A stretch of 64,000 nucleotides of DNA from assembly GCA_964590225.1 (NCBI GenBank), contig CAZPWS010000011.1:1-64000 (forward strand), written 5' to 3'. This DNA comes from JAEUSG01 sp964590225. GTDB taxonomy: Bacteria > Fibrobacterota > OXYB2-FULL-49-7 > JAEUSG01. Of this stretch, positions 27,126 through 36,002 are shown piece by piece; the first letter of the stretch is position 1, and the number at the start of each line of letters is the position of its first letter. Made by a program: the position numbers and the translations under genes. Below the pieces are notes generated by a model. That model was not told the origin of the DNA. It did no database searches and was given only the letters and a program-made list of their open reading frames with translations.

Positions 27126-27805
27126 TACTTATTCCATTTAAGCGCATTTACCGCTTCGCTGACGCTCAATTGCCCTGGAGCCACGCCTTCTTTTCCTACA
27201 AATGCATATGTAGCGAGTGAATTGAAAGCTGAAGGATTTAATCTTGATTCTACCCCCATACTACCCATAGCTATAATGATCGATGGCATGGATAACATAC
27301 CACTAAATTCCTTTATGCGCAACAAATCTTCTTTTGTGTTGGCTGTAAAGGCAAGCTTTACAACATCTGCGCCAAAAGATCTTGCAGTGTCCGCCCATCT
27401 GCAAATTTCATTAAGCGGTGGCGTTTGCTTATAATCATGATGAGAGACAATTCGCAGTTTGTTGCTGCATTTTTCCAAGGCGACCTTTGCCGTTGGACAC
27501 GAAACCTCTTCGTCGATAGCGTCAATATATGGTTCTATAAGCTCTATCAAGCTCAACCTGTCATCAACATCGGCAGCAGTTTCTCGCGCTGTTCCAAGAA
27601 CTCCAAAAAAACCAAATTCCTTAACTAATCTGGCAAACTTTACCTTTTCGGATATGGTACCATGCAGCAAATCAAATCGGATTTCGACAATTTCTGCACC
27701 ATCAGCTTTAATCTGTTCTAATTTTCCCTTGTTAACAATAGAATCAAGAACTGCAATTACACAAGGTGAGCTAACGGAAAGTTCAACGGTACCAAGCCTA
27801 ATCAC
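27125..27805 (-). CDS. aroD: Type I 3-dehydroquinate dehydratase
   Basis: Shikimate-pathway enzyme dehydrating 3-dehydroquinate through a Schiff base. The catalytic Lys is in DVVKLAFTANT and the catalytic His in IVSHHDYKQTP; EIRFDLL near residue 45 is the conserved N-terminal strand. The start is taken as GTG at 27805 because AAAGGA lies 5 bases upstream; an in-frame TTG at 27820 lacks a site. The product is then 226 residues, normal for the family. It overlaps metW by 8 bases, an unusual operon link between methionine and aromatic synthesis. Confidence 0.92.
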   Translation of the reverse strand: MIRLGTVELSVSSPCVIAVLDSIVNKGKLEQIKADGAEIVEIRFDLLHGTISEKVKFARLVKEFGFFGVLGTARETAADVDDRLSLIELIEPYIDAIDEEVSCPTAKVALEKCSNKLRIVSHHDYKQTPPLNEICRWADTARSFGADVVKLAFTANTKEDLLRIKEFSGMLSMPSIIIAMGSMGVESRLNPSAFNSLATYAFVGKEGVAPGQLSVSEAVNALKWNK

Positions 27806-28424
27806 AGTTATCCTTTTCAACTACAAAAAGGCCATGCTCCGAAAAAAGGTTAGGCAGTGTGGCGTATATCCCCTTTAAAACTCCGCTCACTCCAATATGT
27901 TGCTCATCAACTATTTTGATTCCAAGTCGTTTGCATATTATTCGAAAATCTTTTATTGTTGTGAGTCGGATATTTGGTGTATTGTACCACTCATAGCCAT
28001 AAGCGCGTGTTACCGGAAGCCGTCCTGTAAAGCCAAGAACAAACCTGATCTTCCAGTAGCCAAAATTTGGAATGCCCACAACTACCCGTTTCCCGACCCT
28101 TAACGATTCTTTGAGTAAAAGCTCTGTATTATAAACAGATTGCAGGGTTTCGTTAAGCACTACCCAATCATACGACTGATCGGGATACTCTTTTAGCCCT
28201 TCTTCGATGTTACCTTGAAACACTGATAAACCTCGCCTTATGCACTCAATAACATGATCTTCGTTAATTTCAACGCCCCGTCCTTTCGCACCACTTTGAG
28301 TCAAGACCTGAAGCAGCTCTCCACCGCCGCAACCAAGGTCGAGGACACTGCTGCCACCTTTAATAATTGAGGCGATAATCTCCTGAGAAACTGAAAGGGG
28401 TGTACTACCACCTTCTTTTATCAT
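27798..28424 (-). CDS. metW: Methionine biosynthesis protein MetW
   Basis: Methyltransferase-fold protein of 208 residues, typical for MetW. SVLDLGCGGGELLQVL is the glycine-rich loop, GVEIN follows, and VVLNETLQSVYN, VGIPNFGYWKIR and LPVTRAYGYEWYNTPNIRLTT are MetW-specific blocks. MetW acts together with MetX in homoserine acylation in many bacteria. The ATGA overlap with metX (28421-28424) shows direct coupling. Confidence 0.94.
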   Translation of the reverse strand: MIKEGGSTPLSVSQEIIASIIKGGSSVLDLGCGGGELLQVLTQSGAKGRGVEINEDHVIECIRRGLSVFQGNIEEGLKEYPDQSYDWVVLNETLQSVYNTELLLKESLRVGKRVVVGIPNFGYWKIRFVLGFTGRLPVTRAYGYEWYNTPNIRLTTIKDFRIICKRLGIKIVDEQHIGVSGVLKGIYATLPNLFSEHGLFVVEKDNCD

Positions 28425-29545
28425 GTTTTCCTCGCAGTGGCAAGAAAACTTTCTATTATTCGCCCAAGCTTGTCAACTTCAAGCAAAAAGGCATCATGCC
28501 CGTAAGATGACTCAATCGCACAATACGATACATCTTTTTGATTCCGCATTAATGCCTTTACAATCTCCTTCGACTGATATGGAGGGAAAAGCCAGTCCGA
28601 TGAAAAAGAGACAATCAGCATCTTGGCAGCTATATTGCGCACAGCCGCATCCATCGATCCATATTTTCCAGGAAGATCGTAATAATCCATCGCCTTTGTA
28701 ATATAGAGGTATGTATTGGCATCAAATCTTTCAACAAAAACGCCTCCTTGATGTTCAAGATAACTCTCAACGGCAAATTCATCGGCAAGTTCAAAGGAAA
28801 CCTCATCCCGCGATTGCAGATTTCGCGAAAACTTTTTCCGCATTGACTCGTCGGAAAGGTAGGTAATGTGACCAATCATTCTTGCTATTGAAAGTCCCTT
28901 TTCGGGCGCCTTTGCACCATAATAGTGGCCTTCCTGCCAGTTTGGGTCGGATGTGATTGCATTTCGCCCAACCTTGTTAAAAGCAATCGCCTGTGCAGAA
29001 GTATATGCTGCACTCGCGATAATAACCGCCGACCTAACTGTCTCAGGGTATAAAATCGACCAAGACAATGCCTGCATTCCCCCCATAGATCCGCCAACAA
29101 CACAGAGTAGTTTATCTATTTCAAGTGTGCCAATAAGCTTTTTTTGCACCCTAACCATGTCATCAATTGTAAATACTGGGAAGGTTGATGCGTACTCCTT
29201 ACCGGTATCAGGGTTAATGCTTGCGGGGCCGGTACTTCCCTTACAACCACCAATCACATTCGAACAGATAATAAAATATTTATCAGTATCAAAAGTTTTT
29301 CCTGGCCCGACCATAGAGTCCCACCAACCACCTTTTTTGTCCGTAACGCTATACTTTCCTGCAACATGGGAGTCGCCTGTTAAGGCATGGCAAATAAGAA
29401 CTGCGTTATCACGCTCTTTAGAAAGTGTTCCAAGCGTTTCGAATGCCACTTCAAGCGGAGCAATGCTTTTACCACTTTCCAATTCAAAAGCGCTCTCCTT
29501 TGTGAATAATTCAACGATTTTTTTTTCTACAATCAATTCTTGCAA
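28421..29545 (-). CDS. metX: Homoserine O-acetyltransferase
   Basis: Alpha/beta-hydrolase-fold enzyme that acylates homoserine in methionine biosynthesis. The nucleophile elbow is GGSMGGMQALSW (about 152). Asp in SFSSDWLFPP and His in YGHDAFL complete the triad. The NVIGGCKGSTGP and LTGDSHVAG blocks are typical of MetX. Start is placed at TTG 29545, with AAGGCGG 5 bases upstream, rather than at an in-frame TTG at 29566. Acetyl versus succinyl specificity cannot be proven by motif alone, but the linked MetW is common to both. Confidence 0.94.
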   Translation of the reverse strand: MQELIVEKKIVELFTKESAFELESGKSIAPLEVAFETLGTLSKERDNAVLICHALTGDSHVAGKYSVTDKKGGWWDSMVGPGKTFDTDKYFIICSNVIGGCKGSTGPASINPDTGKEYASTFPVFTIDDMVRVQKKLIGTLEIDKLLCVVGGSMGGMQALSWSILYPETVRSAVIIASAAYTSAQAIAFNKVGRNAITSDPNWQEGHYYGAKAPEKGLSIARMIGHITYLSDESMRKKFSRNLQSRDEVSFELADEFAVESYLEHQGGVFVERFDANTYLYITKAMDYYDLPGKYGSMDAAVRNIAAKMLIVSFSSDWLFPPYQSKEIVKALMRNQKDVSYCAIESSYGHDAFLLEVDKLGRIIESFLATARKT

Positions 29546-29623
29546 AGTAGCCGCCTTTAGGATCAATTATTCAATTACGATTTGCATACAAAATATAATG
29601 AATAAATTTTGTGGGCACAGTGC

Positions 29624-30367
29624 TTAAACAAGAGAAAAGGCGATTATTCCAAACGCAACTGCAACATTTAATGACTCAACATCCTTATGTAGCGGTATAT
29701 GAATCCGCTCGTTCGAAAAAGCGGAAACGGCGGCGGAAACTCCCTCCCCTTCATTTCCCATAATTATCAGCCTATTCTTTTTTTTATCCATTTGACGGTA
29801 ATCCTTACCTCTTTTAACATCCGTTACAGTAAGCATAAAGTTTTTCTGTTTTAACCGAGGTAAAAGAGTTCCGGATGTGTCCTCAATTAAATCAAGGTTA
29901 GCAAAAGCGCCAGCTGTCGATCGAATTACTTTAGGATTGAAAAAATCAACCGTCCCTTTTCCTGCTATAACATTCCTAAACCCAGCCGCCGCCGCAGATC
30001 GGATGATTGCACCAACATTACCTGGGTCCTGTACGCCATCAAGATAAACCGAATTGCCGCCCGTTACAACCGTATCGGCCTTAATATCGGTAACGCCTAC
30101 TGCAAGTATCCCCTGCGAGTTTTCTGTTTCGACTAAATTGTCAATATTTCGCACCTGCACAAACCGTACCTCAACCCCTAATCTACGGGCACCAATTGCA
30201 ATATTACTATACTTGGCTGACTGAGTTTCGTCAATTAGTATCTCCTTTATGGGAAATTTCATATCGATGCAATGAGCGATAATAGAAGGCCCTTCTATCA
30301 AAAAAAGATGGTATTTATCGCGATATTTTTTGTGGGATAACGATGCTATAACTTTTTCAGACAACAT
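29624..30367 (-). CDS. SpoU/TrmH-family RNA 2'-O-methyltransferase
   Basis: Protein of 247 residues with all three SPOUT motifs: LDGVQDPGNVGAIIRSAAAA (motif 1), LIIMGNEGEGVS (motif 2) and IHIPLHKDVESLNVAVAFGI (motif 3). The N-terminal part (SHKKYRDKYHLFLIEGPSII) is the substrate-binding L30e-like domain, as in RlmB and TsnR-type enzymes. The target is probably rRNA; the exact site is unknown. A GAGGAAGT Shine-Dalgarno is present. Confidence 0.92.
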   Translation of the reverse strand: MLSEKVIASLSHKKYRDKYHLFLIEGPSIIAHCIDMKFPIKEILIDETQSAKYSNIAIGARRLGVEVRFVQVRNIDNLVETENSQGILAVGVTDIKADTVVTGGNSVYLDGVQDPGNVGAIIRSAAAAGFRNVIAGKGTVDFFNPKVIRSTAGAFANLDLIEDTSGTLLPRLKQKNFMLTVTDVKRGKDYRQMDKKKNRLIIMGNEGEGVSAAVSAFSNERIHIPLHKDVESLNVAVAFGIIAFSLV

Positions 30368-30384
30368 TCTATTACTTCCTCATT

Positions 30385-32175
30385 TTAAGTATCTCTTCGC
30401 CACCTTGCACGCAGAATATGGGCTGCCATTTTAGGCTGCCTTTGCCTCGTAAAAACCCCTTTTTTATTACCCGCCACACGGTTAACTGCTTGCTTTGTAG
30501 CAAAGTCAGCAAAATTCCACACATGCTCGCCAATCATAAAGTCACATTTATCAAAAGCCTTGTGGTAACATTCAAGTATGGCACATTGATATTCTTCCGA
30601 AAACATAATAGCGGGCTCCTGATGTAGCCCAGCTATGGTATCTGCGCCGTATTCCGCACATAGAACCGGTTTACCGTACTTTTCCCACCATCCAGTTATT
30701 TCGTTTGTAACCCGCGCTTCTGCAACTGCTAATTGGCCCGGTTCTGAGTACCACGCATAGTAACGGTTAAAACAAATTACATCACAAAGGTCACCAACCA
30801 GATCCGGTACGGGATACCATGCCTCGTAAGTTGGAAGAGACGACTGCACTATGGTAATAGGGCGCGATGAATCCAATTCCCTTGCACGCTTAAAAAGTGT
30901 TTCAAAATAGGGTCTGGAGCTCTTTTCGTATGTTGCAGCTTCGTTTGCCAGGCTCCACATAACCACACACGGATGGTTATAATCTCGTTCAAATGTCGCA
31001 TTCAAGGTATCAAGATGGTGGGCAAGTGTAGCATCTCCGATTACCTGACTGTTAAATACCTCTTCAGGTTTGTGTGGATGCCAAAAATTCATACCAACGG
31101 CCGGCAACTCATCGATCACGAGAATACCCCTTTTGTCTGCCAGTTGAAGGGTTTCTTCGGCATAAGGGTAATGTGCAGTACGAAAACTGTTTGCACCAAT
31201 CCAGTCAAGTAAATTAAAATCCTTAAGCATTAACGCCATATCAAAACCACGGCCATTGATATCCATGTCTTCGTGCTTACCAAACCCCTTAAAATAAAAA
31301 GGCTCACCATTAACTAAAAACTGTTTACCCTGTATCTCTATAGACCGAAAGCCAAAATTTTCCCTATACAAATCACCTTCATCACTGTCTAACCTGATTT
31401 CAAAAGTGTATAAATATGCCTTGCCTGGATTCCATAAACATGGATTTTTTATTGTTATAGAACCATTAAAACCACTCCCCACTGCAACGCAATTATTTGT
31501 CTCATCTATGACCCTGATAGCAGTGGTTGCATGAGTTGCGCCATCAACATCTACACTGTATAAAAGCGTACCTGTTTTCCGTTTAAGATCAATATTCGGC
31601 TGTAGGCGAATTCGTTGTATTTTGGTTTGTGGTGTCGTATATAGCGTAACAGAGCGGTGAATTCCTGCATAATTAAAAAAATCGAAAAAAGTTTCCTGTT
31701 TAGGCAATGCAATAGAGTCACTAGGAGGAATAAGTGTACCAGTTGGTAAGCAGGTATAGTCAAGACGGTTGTCAACAACAACGGACAGACGGTTCTCTTT
31801 TCCGGAATTATAATGGGCGGTTATTTCAAATTCGAACGGAAGAAATCCCCCTTTATGAGAGCCTAGCTCCTGTCCATTTAACCAAACAGTTGCATGATGC
31901 GTAACCGAGCCAAAACGCAGCCATACCCGTTTATTTTTCCATGTTTGCGGCACAAAAAAAGTTCTTTCGTACCATACAAGACCTATATGATCACGCAACG
32001 ATGGATCCTGTGTAATGTCATTATAACTCGCCGGAACAGCCATTTCAGTTGAACCTAACAGGTTTGATTTGTACCAGCCAAGCTCAACCCCATTCCCCCG
32101 TTCATCTTTTTTAAATGCCCACAAGCCGTCCAGCTTATTTGTTTCTCTGACCTCATTGGACTGCGGAAATAGCAT
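30385..32175 (-). CDS. uidA: Beta-glucuronidase, GH2 family
   Basis: Protein of 596 residues, close to the 603 of Escherichia coli UidA, with no signal peptide. Layout is a jelly-roll (about 1-180), an Ig-like domain (to about 275) and a TIM barrel. The acid/base Glu is in SLANEA (about 409) and the nucleophile in CAEYGADTIAGLH (about 508). GNKKGVFTRQRQPKMAA near the C-terminus holds the Asn-x-Lys pair that recognises the glucuronate carboxylate, so beta-glucuronidase is preferred over beta-galactosidase. AGGGGA precedes the ATG and a promoter lies about 50 bases upstream. No glucuronide transporter is nearby. Confidence 0.92.
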   Translation of the reverse strand: MLFPQSNEVRETNKLDGLWAFKKDERGNGVELGWYKSNLLGSTEMAVPASYNDITQDPSLRDHIGLVWYERTFFVPQTWKNKRVWLRFGSVTHHATVWLNGQELGSHKGGFLPFEFEITAHYNSGKENRLSVVVDNRLDYTCLPTGTLIPPSDSIALPKQETFFDFFNYAGIHRSVTLYTTPQTKIQRIRLQPNIDLKRKTGTLLYSVDVDGATHATTAIRVIDETNNCVAVGSGFNGSITIKNPCLWNPGKAYLYTFEIRLDSDEGDLYRENFGFRSIEIQGKQFLVNGEPFYFKGFGKHEDMDINGRGFDMALMLKDFNLLDWIGANSFRTAHYPYAEETLQLADKRGILVIDELPAVGMNFWHPHKPEEVFNSQVIGDATLAHHLDTLNATFERDYNHPCVVMWSLANEAATYEKSSRPYFETLFKRARELDSSRPITIVQSSLPTYEAWYPVPDLVGDLCDVICFNRYYAWYSEPGQLAVAEARVTNEITGWWEKYGKPVLCAEYGADTIAGLHQEPAIMFSEEYQCAILECYHKAFDKCDFMIGEHVWNFADFATKQAVNRVAGNKKGVFTRQRQPKMAAHILRARWRRDT

Positions 32176-32225
32176 TATAAAATCCCCTAAATAAGATTAG
32201 AACCATTGCGTGCAATTGAGTGTTA

Positions 32226-32255
32226 ATTATAAATAAAGATGGCTGGAAGAATCAA
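32226..32255 (-). promoter_or_regulatory. Putative promoter for the beta-glucuronidase gene
   Basis: On the minus strand TTGATT (32255-32250) and TATAAT (32231-32226) are 18 bases apart. The start of transcription would fall near 32219, giving a leader of about 45 bases. The match is good but unverified. Confidence 0.5.
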
Positions 32256-32333
32256 AAATAGCAAAAAGAATTTATTCGGTTTTTTTTATATTATATTTAG
32301 CTGACGGTTCAAGACATTGTCTTTGGAAATAAT

Positions 32334-32406
32334 GGGGTTTTAGCTCAGTTGGTAGAGCACAACGCTGGCAGCGTTGGGGTCAACGGTTCGACTCCGTTAA
32401 GCTCCA
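32334..32406 (+). tRNA. tRNA-Ala (anticodon GGC)
   Basis: A 73-base gene. The acceptor GGGGTTT pairs with AAGCTCC. The D-arm is GCTCAGTTGGTAGAGC. The anticodon stem is CAACG/CGTTG with loop CTGGCAG, giving GGC. The T-arm is AACGGTTCGACTCCGTT. The discriminator is A and CCA is not encoded. It stands alone, with an intrinsic terminator right behind it. Confidence 0.96.
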
Positions 32407-32415
32407 CAAAAATAT

Positions 32416-32451
32416 AAGAGATTCCGCTTCAAAAAGCTGGGTCTCTTTTTT
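32416..32451 (+). terminator. Intrinsic terminator after tRNA-Ala
   Basis: AAGAGATTCCGCTT and AAGCTGGGTCTCTT form a 14-pair stem with one mismatch and two G-U pairs, followed by a run of T. It ends 11 bases before the start codon of the PAS-GGDEF-HD-GYP gene. Confidence 0.8.
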
Positions 32452-32462
32452 ATTTTATACCT

Positions 32463-34418
32463 ATGGCACTATTTAGCACTATGCTGCCAAAGGCAGCCCT
32501 TTCCACTCTTGTTGACCGTTTTCCGGATGGCCTGGCGATTTTTCTGCACGAAAACAATACCCCCATTTATGTTAATGACGCTTTCGCAGCCTTACTATGC
32601 CTATCAAAAGAAGCACTTCTAAGCGGCGACGCAAGGCTCCCCTTTGCAATACCGCAAAATGGAACCCAGCATATCGATTTTAGAAGTCCACTTCGAAGCA
32701 TAACTCTTGACTGTAAGGTTTTTAACATTAAGCATGAAAACTTCAATTTTAGGGCTATCACCATAAGGGATGTTACGGATGTCGTTTACAAGGAAAACAT
32801 GCTGAAGGAAAAAGAGGAAAGACTCAGACTTGCTTTTCAGGGTGCACAAAACGGAATATGGGACTGGGACTTACGAACCGGCAAAATGCATTTTTCGCCT
32901 GAGTGGAAGATTATGATAGGTTGCGCGGAAAACGAAGTTTCAGACCATCCGGATGCATGGTTTAAACGAGTTCATGACATGGATATGCCGGTTCTTCAAA
33001 ATGCCATACAGGAGCATCTCCGCGGTAAAACACAGCATTTCAAGTGTCAATACAGAATTCTCCACAAAGATTTCTCCTATAAATGGATGCTTTGCAGTGG
33101 CGCCGCAATTAACGGACCCGATAACCGACCGGCACGGCTTACAGGTGTCCAAGTTGATATTACCTCACAAAAAGAAAATGAAACAAGGCTCAAGGAAGCA
33201 CTTGATGACTTGCAATTAGCACTCACATCCGAAAGGCTCCTGCTTCAAGAGCTTGATCGAAAAAACAAGGAATTAACTGAGCTGTCCATTACTGATGGTT
33301 TAACTAAACTTTACAATCATAGATTTCTTCAGGAAAGATTTGATTTTGAATTCGGTAAAGCAAGACGCTATGGTCAGGTACTATCATGCCTTTTAATAGA
33401 TATTGACCATTTTAAAAACATAAACGATACATACGGCCACCAGTTCGGCGATTGCGTACTACGAGATTTATCGCGACTACTCAAAGAAAATTCCCGCGAA
33501 TCGGATATTTGTGGAAGATATGGAGGCGAAGAGTTTATGGTTGTATCGTCAATATCTATTGACGACGCGCTGAAATTCGCGCAAAAACTTCACGATGCTG
33601 TAGCCTCTTACCCATTTTCTGACGGTACAACAACTATTAAGGTTACAATAAGTATCGGCGTTACAGATTATAAAAACGATATAAAAACAAAGCAGGAAAT
33701 GATTGAGCGGGCAGACAACGCTCTTTATCAAGCCAAGCACGAAGGGCGTAACACCGTGCGACAATGGAAGGAAAGAAATGACAACGACGACAAAACTATG
33801 GACCCCGATGCAATAGAAGGTTTGCGTAACAGTTTTAACAACCTGACTGAAAAAATGCGTACAACCTACATAGAGTCAACAAACGCACTGGTTAATGCCA
33901 TAGATGCGAAAGATCACTACACCATGGAACACTCGCAAAATGTCGCCAATTATGCTGTCGCTCTTGCGAAAGAAATTCACTTGCCAGATAAAACTATCGA
34001 GACCATAAAGAACGCCGCCCTACTGCATGATGTTGGTAAAATTGGAATAGCACAGGAAATACTTCTTAAAAACGGACCTCTTACAAAGGAAGAATTTGAA
34101 GTAATGAAACGGCATCCTGTAATTGGTGTCAATATTCTTAAAGATGTAAAATTCCTTGAGAAGGAGTTGCCAATTATCCTGCACCATCACGAAAGATTTG
34201 ATGGAAAAGGATATCCACACGGTCTCAAAGCGTACGAAATACCTCTGGGGGCAAGAATTCTCGCTGTGGTGGATGCTTACGACGCAATGACTACAGACAG
34301 GCCATACCGAAAAGCGTTATCAAATGAAATTGCTATTGAGGAGCTTAGGAAAGGGGCTGGCACCCAGTTTTCAGAAGAGCTAATTGATGCTTTCATAAGA
34401 ATTATCCGAACTTCATAA
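32463..34418 (+). CDS. PAS-GGDEF-HD-GYP cyclic-di-GMP turnover protein
   Basis: Cytoplasmic protein of 651 residues. Two PAS domains (about 10-115 and 115-240; GAQNGIWDWDLRTGKMHFSP opens the second) lead by a coiled coil to a GGDEF domain. That domain has GRYGGEEF (about 353), an RESD inhibitory site five residues ahead, and GHQFGD, whose Asp favours GTP over mixed substrates. An HD-GYP domain follows (HDVGKIGI about 522, HHERFDGKGYP about 575). Both activities look intact, so it could make and degrade cyclic-di-GMP under PAS control. No Shine-Dalgarno is evident. ATG at 32481 is an alternative start. The lipoprotein gene overlaps its stop (TAATG). Confidence 0.92.
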   Translation: MALFSTMLPKAALSTLVDRFPDGLAIFLHENNTPIYVNDAFAALLCLSKEALLSGDARLPFAIPQNGTQHIDFRSPLRSITLDCKVFNIKHENFNFRAITIRDVTDVVYKENMLKEKEERLRLAFQGAQNGIWDWDLRTGKMHFSPEWKIMIGCAENEVSDHPDAWFKRVHDMDMPVLQNAIQEHLRGKTQHFKCQYRILHKDFSYKWMLCSGAAINGPDNRPARLTGVQVDITSQKENETRLKEALDDLQLALTSERLLLQELDRKNKELTELSITDGLTKLYNHRFLQERFDFEFGKARRYGQVLSCLLIDIDHFKNINDTYGHQFGDCVLRDLSRLLKENSRESDICGRYGGEEFMVVSSISIDDALKFAQKLHDAVASYPFSDGTTTIKVTISIGVTDYKNDIKTKQEMIERADNALYQAKHEGRNTVRQWKERNDNDDKTMDPDAIEGLRNSFNNLTEKMRTTYIESTNALVNAIDAKDHYTMEHSQNVANYAVALAKEIHLPDKTIETIKNAALLHDVGKIGIAQEILLKNGPLTKEEFEVMKRHPVIGVNILKDVKFLEKELPIILHHHERFDGKGYPHGLKAYEIPLGARILAVVDAYDAMTTDRPYRKALSNEIAIEELRKGAGTQFSEELIDAFIRIIRTS

Positions 34419-35278
34419 TGTATATTACCAGTATGAAGAAGTTTTATTTGATATTGCCATTTCTTCTTTCTGTGATCGGGTGTTCCGGCAGGGGTAAGGA
34501 GCTAAAATTTTCCTTTGCGGTTCCCGATACTGTCCGATATAAAGTCCTTTCTCAGGCAAGCTCACGAACCACTACAGCTTCTTCCACAACTGCCCATTCA
34601 ACAAGAATCGAAATGACTGTATCGTATTTTGTAAAAGAACAGCTTGCTAACGGCGACAAAAGGCTACAATTTTCATACGATGATATTAGTTACGAAAATT
34701 CACAGGCCGATAAGCATAATACCGATTCCATTATTAAGGAATTAAAAAGCACACCAATAACTGTAACAATGTCTCCATACGGGGATATTGCCGACGCTAC
34801 TGGATACGAACAGATACCACGGTTTATGGCGGAAGATTTTAACATTTTTACTCTCCTTCTTAAGGCTCTGCCCGTATTTCCTCGTTCGCCTGTACAACCG
34901 GGAGCGAAATGGGAAAGGGAACAGGAATATCCAATCGAGAATGGCCTTATAAAAGGAAGAATGCTTGTATATAAAAGATTTACACTTATCGATTCTTCCG
35001 TGAATGAGAATCCCTTTCTTTCGCTTGTTTCAACAGACATTTCAATGCGATTTGATGTTCCTGATAATGAAAATTTCTCTATACAACGGGACGGTCAGGA
35101 AGAACTTGGCCTTAATGGCCGTGGCGAAATTCGTTTCGACAGCGACAGAGGCATGGTAACAGATGCAAGAGCGGCCGTATTCGGAAAAATGATAATTGGA
35201 CTTAAGCATCCAATCACCAAAGAGTCCATTTTAACAAAAGTGGAAATTGCTCAAAGTATCCAGGTCTATGAACCATGA
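34418..35278 (+). CDS. Lipoprotein of unknown function (DUF6263-like?)
   Basis: Protein of 286 residues. The lipobox SVIGC lies near residue 22 after a hydrophobic signal (MKKFYLILPFLL). The first ATG overlaps the preceding stop; ATG at 34433 would give a more typical signal peptide. The mature chain is rich in beta structure, with repeated patterns such as MTVSYFVKEQLANGDKRLQF, and somewhat resembles the DUF6263 family of envelope proteins, though I am not certain. It overlaps the next gene by 4 bases (ATGA) and precedes a secreted beta-helix protein. Confidence 0.75.
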   Translation: MYITSMKKFYLILPFLLSVIGCSGRGKELKFSFAVPDTVRYKVLSQASSRTTTASSTTAHSTRIEMTVSYFVKEQLANGDKRLQFSYDDISYENSQADKHNTDSIIKELKSTPITVTMSPYGDIADATGYEQIPRFMAEDFNIFTLLLKALPVFPRSPVQPGAKWEREQEYPIENGLIKGRMLVYKRFTLIDSSVNENPFLSLVSTDISMRFDVPDNENFSIQRDGQEELGLNGRGEIRFDSDRGMVTDARAAVFGKMIIGLKHPITKESILTKVEIAQSIQVYEP

Positions 35279-36000
35279 AAACAAACACTATGGCTATTTC
35301 TACTATTGTAATTGTTTGTTTTCTTTTCCACTCCTTGCAAGCTATTAGCATAAGCGGCACACTGGAAAAAAACACTACATGGTCTTCCGCCGACAACCCT
35401 ATTATTATTACGGGCAACATTGAAATTCCAGACTCGGTTGCACTAAAAATCAAGAAGGGAACGATAATTCGCTTCGACGGTTACTATCGTTTACTTGTTC
35501 GTGGTTCTTTAGAGGCTGATGGCGAGGCAGGCAGCGAAGTTGAATTTTCTTCAAATAAAGAGAAACCCTCTGCAAGCGACTGGGAAGGCATAATTTTCTA
35601 CGGAGAAAAAAGCGGTGGTTACCTAAAGTATTGCAAGATTCGGCACGCATACAGAAATTTTGTTTGGAAATCTTCGCCCTTTATTCAGTCCTGCACCTTT
35701 ATAATGAACAATTATGCGATATACTGTTCATATTCTAAATCTGCTAAGATTATTGACAACTCATTTACAAAAAATAACTTTGCTATCTATTGTGACTATT
35801 CAAGTCCGGTAATACAAAAAAACACTATTACCGATAACTCTTACGGCATTTACTGTGTTCTCTCATCCGCGCCAATTGTTGGTGAAAATAGAATTGCGGC
35901 CAATACAGAGAAAGATATTTACATGGACGATAGTTTGGGGAAAAATGGTGCAGAAAATGTAAACAACCATGTTTGGGATTTGATGAAAGGTCTTTTTTAA
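35275..36000 (+). CDS. Secreted right-handed beta-helix protein
   Basis: Protein of 241 residues with a signal peptide (to about SLQA). The chain has short repeating turns typical of parallel beta-helix (PbH1/NosD-like) proteins: IKKGTIIRFDGYYRLLVRGS, NYAIYCSYSKSAKIIDNSF, NFAIYCDYSSPVIQKNTI and YGIYCVLSSAPIVGENRI. The last three are near-periodic rungs of about 22-23 residues. A related but longer protein is encoded at 60788. Such domains usually bind or cleave polysaccharides; no catalytic residues can be assigned. The start overlaps the lipoprotein stop. Confidence 0.8.
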   Translation: MKTNTMAISTIVIVCFLFHSLQAISISGTLEKNTTWSSADNPIIITGNIEIPDSVALKIKKGTIIRFDGYYRLLVRGSLEADGEAGSEVEFSSNKEKPSASDWEGIIFYGEKSGGYLKYCKIRHAYRNFVWKSSPFIQSCTFIMNNYAIYCSYSKSAKIIDNSFTKNNFAIYCDYSSPVIQKNTITDNSYGIYCVLSSAPIVGENRIAANTEKDIYMDDSLGKNGAENVNNHVWDLMKGLF

Positions 36001-36002
36001 TT

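Noticed and set aside
28953..29627. Long open frame (224 codons) on the plus strand opposite metX
   Set aside because: It lies almost wholly antisense to metX, which has a complete catalytic triad and tight operon coupling. The antisense translation shows no recognisable domain.
32311..32323. Palindrome AAGACATTGTCTT upstream of tRNA-Ala as an operator
   Set aside because: It is short and lies outside the best promoter elements found on either strand; chance occurrence in AT-rich intergenic DNA is likely.
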